A DNA stretch of 64,000 nucleotides, taken from the NCBI GenBank assembly GCA_029891385.1, contig CM057224.1, positions 29,281,005-29,345,004 on the forward strand. Reading direction: 5' to 3'. Each line of letters begins with the position of its first letter. Position 1 is the stretch's first letter. Made by a program: the position numbers and the translations under genes. The DNA comes from Erythroxylum novogranatense. Taxonomy: Eukaryota > Streptophyta > Magnoliopsida > Malpighiales > Erythroxylaceae. The notes below the pieces were generated by a model, which was given only the letters and a program-made list of their open reading frames with translations, searched no databases and had not been told where the DNA came from. Positions 11,409 to 22,763 of this stretch are shown piece after piece.

Positions 11409-12070
11409 TAACTCCTTACTCCGAACTCCAAATTTGGTAAAATTAATGTCTATTTCATAGAGAAAAGAAAGATCTACAATGTTCATGAAGAACCCAAAAG
11501 CCAAATTCACCTCTAAGGGTGTTAAAAATACAATCAAAGTTTCTGTCCAGTCAATGAGTTCCTAACCAGTGCAGTAGAGTTCCTAACCAGTGCAGTATTT
11601 TGTAAATTCTTTAACTTCCCATTTCCTTAGTCCAAAATTACAAAATAAATGTTCTCAGTAAGATCACAATGTGATCTACAACTTTCATGAACAGTCTAGA
11701 TTCAAATTCAATGGCTAACTAGGTCAAACAATTCAGTGAATGCTGCTGCCCCTGAAGGTACTCAAATTGGACAGTGATTTTTCAAGCAGTATAACTCCTT
11801 GTACAAATGTCAAAAAATTGCATACTTTATACCTATAAAAAGATAAAACACAGTACTACACTTCTCATAAAGGGCGCAGAATCAAATTCCATCATTAACC
11901 AATTCAAAACAGTCTTGCAAGTTACTGTCCTGTTCAGCAGTCCATGACCTAACTTCAGTCCAATCTTTGAAAAATCATAAGTCCCAATTCTGTTATCTAA
12001 CAAATAGCATGCTATATACCATTTTCAAGATAATTGTTTCCTCTAAAAATCTTCAGAAGATCACTTAAGC
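11409..12070. repeat. Degenerate ~190 bp subrepeats in LTR B
   Basis: A pattern of ATAACTCCTT or a variant, then an A-rich patch, then TTCATGA(A) and AATTCA recurs near 11409, 11610, 11790 and 11965. It includes a perfect 21-bp tandem duplication (11556-11576 and 11577-11597). Similar wording occurs in the tandem repeats of the G LTR (14917 onward). Subrepeats of this kind expand LTR length. Confidence 0.55.
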
Positions 12071-14916
12071 CAATTAAATTCACAGAAATCACTAAAATTG
12101 CCTCTAAACAGAATGGTCACAATACCTACACTGATAGCTAGGTTTCACCAATTGCTCACAATCAGTCAATATTCCACAGTGGATATCTCCCAATATACAG
12201 ATCAAAAAATTGAAAAATCAGTGGCAATGGAAATCTAACAATATAGGCTTCAACTCTCATGAAGACCATTTTCACTAATTCCCTCTCAATTAATTTAAAA
12301 AAATCATCAAAACAATCAGGTTATAAATCCGGATACTGTTCACCTAAGTCCCAGCAGCAACTTTCCAAGCCAAATTTCAACCTCTTAGAGTTACAATTAG
12401 ACAATACCTATTTCACACAAAAATGTAGCCAACAAACCAAAGTTTCAGTGGGCAGAAACCTCACCTCATTTTCATAACCACACAATGAGTTATGCTCAAA
12501 ACAGTATTGTAGGTCAAACTCACAATTTCAGTTTTACTTCCCAACTTCACTTCCTATCATGCCAATTCAATTCCTACTACTATAAGCATCTCAATTGGAC
12601 ACAAAATCAATCCCTACATCATTCCTACATTCACTAGGCATACCTACCAAAAATTGGCAGCACTTACCTCATCAATATTATGCAAGAATAATCATACATA
12701 TTCAATTAAAATCAAGCTAAAACCACTCATTCCTACTACTTCATCAATTCTTACTTCAACCTAACCTTATACCTATCATTTCCACCTATAAGTTTCATTA
12801 AATTCAAGCATCCATAATCATAATAAATACACCATAACTCCCATTCAATGTTTTTAACCACCATGGCATTAAAATCATACTTAAACCATCATGAAAACAC
12901 CATTTAAAGCTTAATTTATTTACTTACCTAATTAGCTTCCAACCTTCACTTCTTTTCAACTCTTTGCTTAACTATGCCTTCTAACCATTTCTTCTAACCT
13001 CCAACAAGAACTCATCATGATGGTAAGACAATAAGCATGAAGTAGTTTGGAGGAATGTGAAAAAAGAAGCAAAAATCAATGATAATGGAGAAGGAGAAAA
13101 TCGATGGAGGAGGGGGAAAGCTTGAAGCTAGATTCGGATGAGCTTAAAAACACAAGTAAAAGCACCCTTTTTTATGTCTTTCTTTAGTCACAACCGATAA
13201 GACCAAGCAAGGGACATTAAATGAAGGCTTTTGGTGTTAAAATGTAATTGGTCAAAGCTTTTTAAAGAAAAGTCAACTTATTCATTCTTTAATCCAGATC
13301 AAAAACTAACCCCAACCAACTCAAATGACCCTAATTTCAATTCCAAAATAATATACCCAATATGACAGTGTCATTGGGTAGCAATGTTCGCTACCGACAA
13401 TCGACCGGTTCGCCAATTGGCAATTTTTCCGGTCCGGGAATTTTCTCTGAAAAAATCCAAAAAAATTCCTAAAAATCTCTTAAAATAGAAAACAATTTAT
13501 GGCGCACTCAGAATAATTTTTCAAACCCATTAACCACGTTAATCCCAATAAAATTATCTTAGGCATGCAAACCGGAAATATCATGTATGCATGCACAGTA
13601 ATTTCATGTGCACAAATGTGACTGTGGACCAATCCTATTATGCATGAACAGTCCTATGCACTCCAAATCTATTCCATCCTATGTCGAATTTACTATATTA
13701 CCCTTCCAATTGAGGGTGGGATGTTACACATAAGGCAACATTGATGATGCAATTTAAAGCATGAAATCTTTCTTGAATTAAACAAAACAATGAGTGACTT
13801 ATTTGCTCTATTATAAATATGAACCCACCTTGAATTCCTTGCTTATACTTGCTTAGGAATGCCTTTCCTCTTGATCCTCTTGCTCCTCTTGCCTCACTTG
13901 ATTTCCTTAACCAAACAACCAAAATTCCAATCAATTTGGTGTAGGAATCGGAAAGTCATACTATAACAGTTCAAACTATAACTTGTTATGAAACATAAAT
14001 TCTATGCTCAACTTCCATCCAAAATTGAAGATTCTTAGAGACTGATTCATAACTTCATTTCTTCATGAAACTTGTATCCCTATGTCTCTAATTTACAATG
14101 AAAAAATAATCACCTCATTTGGAAATCTACATCAAAAGTTATGCATAAAATACCAAAGCATGTCGCCATAGGAATTTGGCCGCTCGCCGCGGCGAGAAGA
14201 TGGAGCGCGCCGCGACGAGCGCGCTCGACGCGACGTGCTCATCCGCAGGTCGCGACGTGCGACGGCGAGAAAGCTTCGAAACTCAATTTTTCCACTTTCT
14301 TCAACCTTAATCCTCCCATCTTTCAAATACAACACATCTAAACCCTAAACCATCACTTATACTTCATTTCTAAGCTCATTACAACCTTAAAACAAACACA
14401 ACACAACAAGATCATCAACCCTAAAAGATTTAACCATTTTTCCGAAAACCTCTAAAAAACCAAATCCTACACAATCTAACTCATATTAGGGTTTCATCTA
14501 ACCCAAACAAGAAGAAGTAAGCTCATACTTACTTGTTAATGCTTCAATACCTTCAAAATCTTCAAGAATCACCAAAGTCCTACTTTCCTCTCCTTTTTCT
14601 CTTCTTCTTTCTCTCTTCCACGATGCTCACTCTCAAACAAGGCAAGGTTTCTTCTTCTTCTAATTCCTACACTTAACCCTTAATGAATGGGTAAAGACCA
14701 ATTTGCCCCTCCATTATGCCTTATAACTCTAAGACCTTAAGTGACTTGCCCACTATGCCCTTCTTTATTCTTACTCATTTCCACCTACACCATACTATAC
14801 TCAAATAAATCTTAATTTTCCATTAATACTTTCAATTCAATCAAACTATGTCATAAATCAATAACATCCAAAAAGAAAAATTTAAAGAAAAATTTGGAGC
14901 CTAACAAAAACTTTTA

Positions 14917-15400
14917 TGAAGACCTCAAAGACTGATTCTATCTTATGAAGGGTCTAAAATGGAACAAAAGATAGTTACAAAGCAGACTAATGAAAAAGAC
15001 AGAAGAAGTTAATAAAGACAGAAGAAGTGGGAAAATTGCTATAACTTCCCCTACAGATATCAGATTAAGGTGTTCTTTATATGTTTCAAAAGAGGACTTC
15101 GAGATATACATCTTTAATGAAGACCTATAAGATAGATTCTATCTTATGAAGGGTCTAAAATGGAATAGAAGATAGGTACAGAGCAGACTAATGGAAAAGA
15201 CAAAAGAAGTGGAAAAAGACAAGAAAGTGGAAAAATTGCTATAACTTTCCCTACAGATATCAGATTAAGGTGTTCTTATATGGTTCAAAAGAGGACTTCA
15301 AGATCTACAACTTTCATGAAGACCTTGAAGGCAGATTCCATCTTATGAAGGGTCTAAAATGGAACAGAAGATAGGCTACGTGAAAAAACAAAAGAAGCAA
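14917..15400. repeat. ~200 bp tandem repeat, 2.3 units, in LTR G
   Basis: The line GAAGACCT....GATTCTATCTTATGAAGGGTCTAAAATGGAA begins near 14919, 15120 and 15321. Between units is a shared segment with TATCAGATTAAGGTGTTCTT at about 15059 and 15257. The units are near-identical, unlike the eroded surroundings. Confidence 0.85.
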
Positions 15401-15414
15401 AACATAGAAGAAGA

Positions 15415-15509
15415 TGACGTCATCACAGAAGAAACAAAAAAGGCAGAAGAAGCAAAACACAGAAGAAGATGACGTCATCACAGAAGAAACACAGAAGAAG
15501 ATGACGTCA
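15415..15509. repeat. Three TGACGTCA palindromes in GAAGAAG repeats, LTR G
   Basis: GATGACGTCATC, a 12-bp perfect palindrome, occurs at about 15413-15424, 15468-15479 and 15500-15511. Each copy sits in a GAAGAAG/ACAGAAGAA repeat. TGACGTCA is the consensus palindrome bound by plant bZIP factors. The open frame 15314-15610 on the - strand is low-complexity sequence from these repeats and is not a gene. Confidence 0.75.
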
Positions 15510-16442
15510 TCATAGAAGAAGCAAAAAGGCAGAAGAAGCAAAACACAGAAGAAGCAAAAGGAAAAAGAAACAAAACACATAAGAAGCAAAATATAGAAGA
15601 TACAAAACATAGAAGAAGCGAAAAGTTAAAAGATACATATTCCTTTATAGGGTCATAACTTTCAGCCTAGAAGTCTAAAAATTTTGTACTATATATAGTT
15701 GGAAAGCTAAAAGAGATACCTAAAACTTTCTAGAAGACATATTTTCCCAAATCAGCCTATAACAATTCATAATTTCCCTCGAATTCAGAATATGAACTTT
15801 ACATTCATCCACCAATGTACTACACCCAGTTCTAAAATTCATGACAAATTTTAAGATTCTTAAATATAGAATTTAAATTTGATGTCTTCATAAGAAATGT
15901 ATCCATATGTTTCTAGTTTAGTCCAAATTAAGAATCATCTTGTTTGGATAACTAGAGAAAAAGTTGTGGCTAAAAGACTGAAGCATACTCCGTGAATATT
16001 TTCTAGATCAACTACCAATTTATTTCACAATCTTTCCTTAACGCAAATCATACTAAGATCACCTTTTCTACTTCATTTGCTCCTCATTCTCAACTCCGTT
16101 TGAAATCAATATCATCTATAAAGAAATTATAGTCCATGATTAATCATGAACACCAATAATAGAATATACACATATATACATATTCCTCGTAAACTTAATA
16201 CACAAATTCAACTTCATTATTGCTTCTAACTTTCACCTTAATTCTTCCCATTTCAAAATCTCTTATCCACAAAAACACCAAAGCAAGACATGAATCTATC
16301 CACATTTCTCATTCGCTACTTTACCCTTGCCTATCATTTCTTGGTTCGAGAATTTTCATCATTTGTTCTTTACTCAGGACGAATCACCAAAATTCATCGT
16401 TTACCAGTTCTAATCTTCTAATAAAAGTTCAGGGTCCAATAA

Positions 16443-19234
16443 CTCTCCCCCGTTAAAGAATTTAGTCCTCGAAATTCTTACCTGAGTGGTCAACCAAATG
16501 GAGGTATCATTGTCTTATGTTTTCCTCAGTCTCCCTAGTAACTTCTTCACTTGAATAATTTCCATTAAATGATCATAGTCAAAAGACTCACTCTGTCTTT
16601 CAATCACTCATTTAATCATTCACTTTCTTAACAAGTTTCTCATTAGGTTTCGGATTACTCACACTTTTCCCTATTCAGATCATGTTGATATCTCTTAACA
16701 TGCTCACATTACGAACCAAAGACACCTTTGTTGGTAATACTAACTCACAAGTCAGTGGTCCAGTTCTCAATATCTTTATTTGGACCAAAATAATTCAAGT
16801 TTAGTTGATTCTTTATCTTAGCTTGAGCACATTTTGAACTCAATCTAAGCACACCTTGGGGAGGTGATACTCTTATACCTTTGCATTATAGTTCACATCT
16901 CTATAGTATCAGTATGCTTTACTCTTATGTCTATCTCATTTTACTCCATACTTTTAGTATTGATCCACTAACTCCTTTATCTCGTTATTAGGTATATATA
17001 TTTCTCCTTTTCGATCACAAAGCCTCATCTTCCAATTTAAACTCAAAATTCAAATCCATTTTCAATTCCTTAATAAGATTCTCAATTCCTGAATCCTTAA
17101 TTTGGGATAAACCAAGCCCCACATTCTATGCTTCTTTTTACTCTAGTTCTGATAATCCTCAGTATCACGTTTCTGCTTAGGGTATCTAATATAACATGTG
17201 GCCTTACTTGGAATTTCTCACTTCTACAATCATGGTCTTTCAGCATTTATATCAATCTTCTCAGTCTCATATTTAATTCTCTCAATTCAGTGATTGCCTC
17301 AAACTTTTATGATCTATACTTGTATATATACATCTAAGATATTCCTTTACATATACTGTCTCTAAACTTCAAAACAATCACTACTATAGTATCTATAAAT
17401 CATATATCGAATAATCAACTCATAGGACTTTAGTTGTCTCCATACATAGGAAATCACTTTATCTTGTTGCATTGGACTCACCCAAATCTCTTATATAATA
17501 TCATTGCATACTATAAAATCTTTAAATCCATACGATATAATTAATATCAATATAATTCCTCAAAATTTTCTTTACTTTCATTTCTCATACGCGTTAGACA
17601 TTTTTCTTCACGTATTCAAGTTATTCTTCTCAAAGTTTCAAATAACTTTAATACATCATCAAATTTTATTTGGATCACTTTAATCTTCAATACCATGGTA
17701 CCATCGGGGCAATTGTTAACTCAAACAATTAGTATCAAACTCCATATGCCCATGATTAGCTCTCTTAATTCCTTAAATAACTAATTCCTCAATGAGGTAA
17801 CATTATCTCGCGTTATTTTCAATTTCACAATTGACTCACCTTTCTTAAATGAACTTCTCCATTCTTTAGATTTCCTCGTATTTCACATTGGTTTATTCTA
17901 GGTTTGCTCATTCATACTAGTTTCTCCTCACATTTTAATTTATTTGTAACTTAACTTCCTACTTTAGTAACACATTTATCAAAATCTAATTTATATCTCC
18001 TTCGTATATTCTCATAGAATATAATGTGGATCTAAGTTCTCCTCACATTAGAAATAATGTTATCTCAATTTCCTAAAATCCATTGTTGTAGTTGGATACT
18101 TTTTATCGAAAAATATACATACATTCTCAGTAGCATACTCTACCTGTTATGCTTGAGTCTCCACTAGGGATAGAACTCCAATATTTACTTCTCATTCATT
18201 ACATATCCATCTCTGATTGGTTCTTTTGTTGATCATTCTTCATATAAACTACCTGATTTGCTTAACCTAATTCAAAACAATTCTTCTTTGAAAGAAGATT
18301 TCTTGCTACAATCATCTATACTATACTTCCACCTCGTTACTCTGATTCATCTCATGATCTTTAACTATAGGGATCATTGATTATCTCCTATCTATATCCA
18401 AATATAGGTCTCATATGTACTCAATCATATTATTCACCAATTTAACCACATTATCAAATATGTACTTATAATAACTAGTCGATATAACCTTTAAAACCTT
18501 TACATATATCACTATCCTTTGTTACACTTCCCATACATTAATCATTGATCAATTTAGGAGCATAAACATATAGCCATCATGAAATTCAAATCTCAAATTC
18601 ACTGATACAATCTTACATTTGATCATAAATTCTGAGTTCAACCTTTCAATTCCATTTTGCTTGTACACCTTAAATCTTGTCGTTTTCACCCTGTCTCTAT
18701 CTCTTCTTCAGTCAATTCGTGGAAATATTTTTGCATCCGTATCAATTCAAGTACATATCCTCATGAAATTTTGTTACTTTATTCGCTGACATGATCACAG
18801 ATACTACATCTGTGTCTAACATATCGGACTACACAACATTTCTTATTTCTAAATATCCGCAAACTTTCCTCATCTTACACTTTAACCAAACACCATTCTT
18901 CTCATCGTTTCTACTAGTCTAAACTCTTAACAGAAGTTCATACATGCAACTTATATGGTTGCAATTACTAGGATTCTATACTTATCAGCACCCTTCTCAA
19001 ATGGAGAGGAATTAGATGCAGCAGATCCTTGCAAAACTTCTCGTATTCTTTTACGAGGTGGCATTTTACTCCTTTGATAAGACACCATCATTCAGCTTAC
19101 TTTCATTTTAATCTTATTTCCTATATGTATGCATGATATGCATGTCACTTAATGCAACACGTCAACTCACAATACAACAATAAATGACATAACACACAAT
19201 TCATCCCATAATGCATTCTAAGCCTAGAAAAAAC
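16443..19234 (-). pseudogene. Decayed gag-pol of element G
   Basis: No long frame survives. At the 3' end of the coding strand (16443-16560 on +) the translated traces N-F-E-D and R-G next to the polypurine tract, preceded by residues similar to the chromodomain end of C, identify the pol C-terminus. At the other end a gag start is readable (18951-19064). The region is about 2.8 kb, shorter than the 4.6 kb of C and F, so internal deletions are likely. The middle, 16700-18900, is AT-rich with no recognisable motif. Confidence 0.5.
18951..19064 (-). pseudogene. Gag N-terminal remnant (element G)
   Basis: An ATG at 19062-19064 (reverse strand) opens a 37-codon frame beginning MPPRKRIREV and ending at a TAA at 18951-18953. 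A basic MPPR start about 170 bp behind the PBS is typical of plant Gypsy gag proteins. The rest of gag is not readable. Too short for the capsid domain, so the call rests on position and the start motif. Confidence 0.45.
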
Positions 19235-19250
19235 CTAAGCTTTGATACCA
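19235..19250 (-). promoter_or_regulatory. Primer-binding site, element G
   Basis: The - strand reads TGGTATCAAAGCTTAG, an initiator-Met tRNA PBS variant with A for G at position 9. It sits five bases from the LTR start at 19256. Confidence 0.75.
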
Positions 19251-19255
19251 AACAA

Positions 19256-19868
19256 TGTTGGATCCCACTTCCGAAGCCCAGCATTCGAAGATAAATGACA
19301 GTCAAATCACATTGCAATTTTTTAAAAACATTTAAAGCGCGTGCGAAAAATCGATAATCAAAATGGCCCTATTTATTTAAAACAATTTCAGTCATAAAGA
19401 TGTAATCATTATTGAACACATAAGAGTTTTAGCGATCATGTGGGCCCATTACAGAACACAATGTTTATTTTCATAATATCTTTACATTTTGAAAACCACC
19501 CTTTTGCCTTAATACAAATACAAAATACAAAATAAAAAATACACATGATACAATTGAATGCTTATACTTAAAATGATTCCAAAATATAAAAATGCTGAAC
19601 TAACTTAATCACAAAATCCTTTAACTATCTTGGAGTCCCAATGCCTTGCAAGGATCGCTAATATTCTCTTTTTGCACCTGAGGAGGGAAGCATGAGGTGA
19701 GCTATACAGCTCAGTGGCTAATATATTCATAGCCATTGACAATTGACCAAAATCAAGCATATGTATATATATATATATGTCTAACAATTCTAGCATTTAT
19801 ACTTTATACAAGCAATTTGAACATTCATCAAATTTAGCTCAAAACACATAACTGCTCATAACACATAA
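19256..19868 (-). repeat. 5' LTR of element G, truncated by element D
   Basis: It starts TGTTGGATCCC next to the PBS and runs 613 bp until the LTR of D begins at 19869. It contains a two-hairpin module at 19698-19735 in the position equivalent to those of B, C and F, and a (TA)n run at about 19763-19776. The remainder of this LTR should lie beyond the far end of D and is not identifiable near 55500. Confidence 0.65.
19698..19735 (-). promoter_or_regulatory. Two-hairpin motif in LTR G
   Basis: Hairpin 1 is TGAGCT-ATAC-AGCTCA (6-bp stem). Hairpin 2 is TGGCTA, 9-base loop, TAGCCA (6-bp stem), starting two bases later. Relative to B and F (TGAGTT/AACTCA), hairpin 1 differs at one pair, T-A changed to C-G on both sides. 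No clear outer stem is seen. Confidence 0.5.
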
Positions 19869-21114
19869 TGTTGAGACCCGATCTCAGAACACCGGACCCC
19901 AACCGAAAAATGAAATGAAAGTGGTCGAAACCAAAGTGAATTCAAATCGGATAAATCGAATCTGAAGGCGAATCGAATAACAAAATGCGAAAACAAAGTA
20001 CAAAGCGGATCAAAAGGCGAAACCAAATAGCAAAAGCGAAATTGACTAATATGAAAGCAATCTAGAAGGGGGGTTAAATAGATCGATGAAAAATGTTCGC
20101 AAAGTTCTACAAAAAAAATGATAAATTAATATACACGAAAAATCGAATAATTTAAATAAAGAAAGTAGGGAAGAAGATCAAACACTTTTTTTATAGAGGT
20201 TCGGTGCTAAGACCTACGTCCTCTACTTAAGCTTCCACTTAGGATTTGACAAACCACTTTACTGTACACTTTTTAGTTCAGTGTGACCTTATTACAACCC
20301 ACTTGATTTCTGGCTCAAGCTACACCTCACAATCCGATTTAACTTCCGGCATAAATCCTACCTCACAGTGATTTTTCACTAATCACTCAACACACAGTAA
20401 TAGTAAAGTGAAAATAAGATGCGCAGTACAAATGAATAAACTTGAATGAACTAAGAGCAATTTAGGGCAATAATCTATGAATAATGATCAAAGTGTTTTT
20501 CAATGTATAACTACATTTGATCTCTTGATGTTATTACTTTTATAAGCATGGTCCAGATGATTATAGACGTTGTGGATCTCCATCTTCTCGTTTTTAATAC
20601 TCAGAGACATTGTAGATCTCCATCTTCCCGTTGATGATACTCAGAGACGTTGTAGAATTATTTTTCATCCGTTTGAAATCACTTGACTTCATCATAACTT
20701 GTTCAGTTGTACGTGTAAGTCGACTTGTCGTGGTGTATAAGTCGACTTGCAGGAACGTTTTTCATAAAAACTTCAACTCCGCTCTTCAATAAGTCAATTT
20801 ATACAGTGTAAGTCGACTTGTGTGGTTATTAGGATGACAAGTCTGAAAATGTAAGTCGACTTGTGTAGTGTAAGTCGACTTGTGTATATTCCAGATAAAC
20901 TTTAATCTTTGAAATCACAATCTACAATCTTCACAATAATCATCTTTTGTACGTTTGAACAATGTCATTTTCTATCTCTTGAACGTTGGAGATTATTATA
21001 AACTTGATTTGCATTAATCCAAAATACCTGAAATAATTTCTTAACTAATTCTATACATTTTATTATTATCAAAATATAAAGGGATTTTATTTGTCAACCA
21101 CCATTGGTCCAACA
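19869..21114 (-). repeat. 3' LTR of element D (1,246 bp)
   Basis: The boundaries are TGTTGAGACC...GGTCCAACA on the + strand, with the polypurine tract complement immediately after. The inner segment TTCGGTGCTAAGACCTACGT (about 20200) is the kind of conserved block seen in Sirevirus LTRs. It carries five AAGTCGACTT palindromes. The opposite LTR is absent, so no age or TSD can be read. Confidence 0.8.
20717..20881. repeat. Cluster of five AAGTCGACTT palindromes in LTR D
   Basis: Perfect 10-bp palindromes lie at 20717-20726, 20739-20748, 20810-20819, 20853-20862 and 20872-20881, with a degenerate copy near 20791. Most are followed by G(T)GT or GC. Spacings are 22, 71, 43 and 19 bp, so this is a motif cluster and not a simple tandem array. 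Confidence 0.9.
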
Positions 21115-21375
21115 ATCTCCCCCTTTTTCATAATGACAAAACATGTAGGATTTGTTTAAGAAATTGAAAACAAAGGAAAAATTGATCAAGGTTTTTATGC
21201 CTTGTCGTGTTGGTTAGATAAACTCCCCCTTAATCAATAAACCAATGAATTCAATGATAATTGCAAAATTCCATAATTCATAATATTAAGCCAATAAATC
21301 ACAGTGGAATAATTTCAATTTACCAACGGAAAGAACAAAAACAATTAAAACTTACTCCCCCTTTTTGTCATAATC
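21115..21375 (-). promoter_or_regulatory. Three polypurine tracts before 3' LTR (element D)
   Basis: On the + strand, ATCTCCCCCTTTTT (21115-21128), ACTCCCCCTTAA (about 21211) and ACTCCCCCTTTTTGTCATAA (about 21354) are three copies of a purine tract on the coding strand. The first abuts the LTR and is the likely plus-strand primer. Its flank TCATAATGACAAAA resembles that of the third copy, so the block was probably duplicated. Confidence 0.75.
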
Positions 21376-21494
21376 AAAAACAAGAGTTATAAACAGAAAA
21401 ATGCAAACCAAAAAGAAATACCAAGCCAAATAAAAAGAAAGTCACACACATCCAGATGCAAAAAAATATCGGTCATAGAACAAAAACAAACACA

Positions 21495-21686
21495 TCACTG
21501 TGGAGAAGTGTCATCATTTCTACATCCCAATTTATCAAATATCTTTTTCATGGTTTTCTCCATGGTCGTCATGGTTTTCTCCATATGCATGAGCATACTC
21601 TGTTGGTCATCAATCCGATCATTTATTTCTTGTAGCTGATCCCGAATATCCTGAAGTTCATCTTGAGAAACGTCACGCCGACGCAC
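21495..21686 (-). pseudogene. Third reading frame, coiled-coil C-terminus (element D)
   Basis: A 63-residue frame rich in Asp, Gln, Met and Lys with heptad spacing (ELQDIRDQLQEINDRI, then repeated MEKTMTTMEKTM) predicts a coiled coil. It is the C-terminal part of the third reading frame, in the same place as 4998-5267 in element A. The frame upstream is broken near 21690-21900. Confidence 0.55.
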
Positions 21687-21902
21687 ACTGCTTGGTTAAG
21701 AGCTGCTAGGACGATCATTGATCCTCTTGGAACGTTGCCTTCGAGGCACTTCTTCACTTGCCAGAGTTAAACCAAGTTTCTCCACATGATCAGAATACAC
21801 CCAACCCTTTTCTACTGTTCTAACCAACTTCATGCTCCTTAAGTTATAGGGTGTAAACCTCTAACTAGCCGGATACGGATAATGAGTATAAGTACTCAAA
21901 TT

Positions 21903-22217
21903 TCATTTTTGTAACTTGGCAAGAGATGTTATCAAAGCTGCATATGGCATTCCTTTATGTCGGACTGGTTTCCCTTTAATCTCACCTCGTAATAAACTCG
22001 CCTTTTTTCGCATCATTTGAATAATTAGACTTAGATAATTTATCTTTCTCCCTTCTTCTAAGTGCCAAAGAATTTCTTTATCCAAGATTGTAATTTGATT
22101 ATTGCTGGCCTTTTTCGGATACACAACTCTATTTATCGCATAGTGTAACAACCGATAATTCAAGGGCAAATCCATTGCCTCATAAGGTGGTGTATGGTCA
22201 GAACATAATCTACTCAC
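21903..22217 (-). pseudogene. Third reading frame, central domain (element D)
   Basis: A frame of 104 residues includes LPLNYRLLHYAINRVVYPK, LDKEILWHLEEG and KGMPYAALITSLAK. The pattern (basic RLLHY, then D..L..L, then PYA.LIT) matches the putative plant transposon protein domain found in third frames of plant retroelements. Function is unknown; in Sireviruses it is often called env-like without proof. A frame break at about 22218-22530 separates it from its N-terminus. Confidence 0.65.
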
Positions 22218-22535
22218 AATTCAAAGACCTTTCTCTTGAAGATAACCAAATTTTCTTGACTTCTTCATCAATATCACCATCCTCATTTCTCAAAATAGCC
22301 AAATCTATTTGCGAGCTCTAGCCTAACTCCTCCTCAGCAACCTAAACAAAATGGATATATTCTCTTCACAAATAAAAATTTCTCTGCTTTGAACACTGAT
22401 TTCAAATGAAATCCATCGGTAACATTACTTCTAATCACAACAAGGTTAGCATAAAATTCTCTAACCACATCTTCATATATGTCATTCAAAACCCAAAAAT
22501 CTCTTAAGTCAAACTAGTGATTTCTTAAAATGAGA

Positions 22536-22763
22536 TCAGAACTCGCTATGGTCTAATCCAGCCCACTCAAATCTCATTGAAGGGATAAGAACCTCATTTT
22601 TAAGTACCTTATTGTATAGATTCTGAGCTTCCTTGGAGACAAATCGAGTCTTAACCTCCTCGTTTTCTCTCTCTACATCTCCCCTTGAAGAAGAGCCACG
22701 AACTCTAGGACCTCGTGACGGGGTTGCTTGTTTGCCTTTGCCACTTGATTTTCTTGGTGCCAT
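22536..22763 (-). pseudogene. Third reading frame, N-terminus (element D)
   Basis: The ATG at 22761-22763 opens a frame starting MAPRKSSGKGKQATPSRGPR, a basic low-complexity leader that looks like a nuclear or nucleic-acid-binding tail. It then reads RFVSKEAQNLYNKVLKNEVL, which matches the start of the plant-transposon domain. It has no hydrophobic signal peptide. The frame ends at 22536. Together with the two downstream pieces it makes a protein of about 350 residues interrupted by two or more frame breaks. Confidence 0.6.

Larger units (their letters stand above)
6458..13728 (-). mobile_element. Element B: Ty3/Gypsy-type retrotransposon, left side missing
   Basis: The right part is a 4.1 kb LTR starting TGTAACACCC and ending GGGATGTTACA. 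The sequence just left of it is the reverse complement of an initiator-Met tRNA PBS, so the element runs on the - strand and this is its 5' LTR. LTR termini and internal motifs match elements C and F, which are chromoviruses. Its internal region reaches left to element A, and the 3' LTR is not in the window. That A inserted into B is inferred from adjacency. Confidence 0.7.
9653..13728 (-). repeat. 5' LTR of element B (4,076 bp)
   Basis: The boundaries are TGTAAC...GTTACA, a 6-bp terminal inverted repeat. Internal landmarks shared with the C and F LTRs are the two-hairpin module at 10079-10132, a region of short GC-rich inverted repeats at 10340-10440, and the line GAAACCAACTAGGTTACTCACC at about 10800. 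It is about 1.3 kb longer than the LTRs of C and F, mainly through degenerate subrepeats at about 11400-12070. Only one LTR is in the window, so age cannot be estimated. Confidence 0.75.
13729..16442 (-). repeat. 3' LTR of element G, truncated by element B
   Basis: The + strand end GGGTCCAATAA (16432-16442) is a decayed inverted match of the opposite LTR start TGTTGGATCCC at 19256. A purine tract (CTCTCCCCC on +) follows. The matching LTR start is missing because element B ends at 13728. It holds a GC-rich, palindrome-rich patch at 14176-14270 containing CGCGACG units, a pyrimidine-rich stretch at 14570-14640, tandem repeats at 14917-15400 and TGACGTCA repeats at 15415-15509. Confidence 0.6.
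13729..19868 (-). mobile_element. Element G: old chromovirus-like Gypsy remnant
   Basis: The order on the - strand is 5' LTR start at 19256 (truncated on its far side by element D), PBS, gag start, a 2.8 kb decayed internal region, polypurine tract and 3' LTR ending at 16442. The left end of the 3' LTR is cut by element B at 13729. It is the most decayed Gypsy copy here. The last codons before the polypurine tract align by eye with the chromodomain end of element C, which supports chromovirus membership. Confidence 0.65.
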
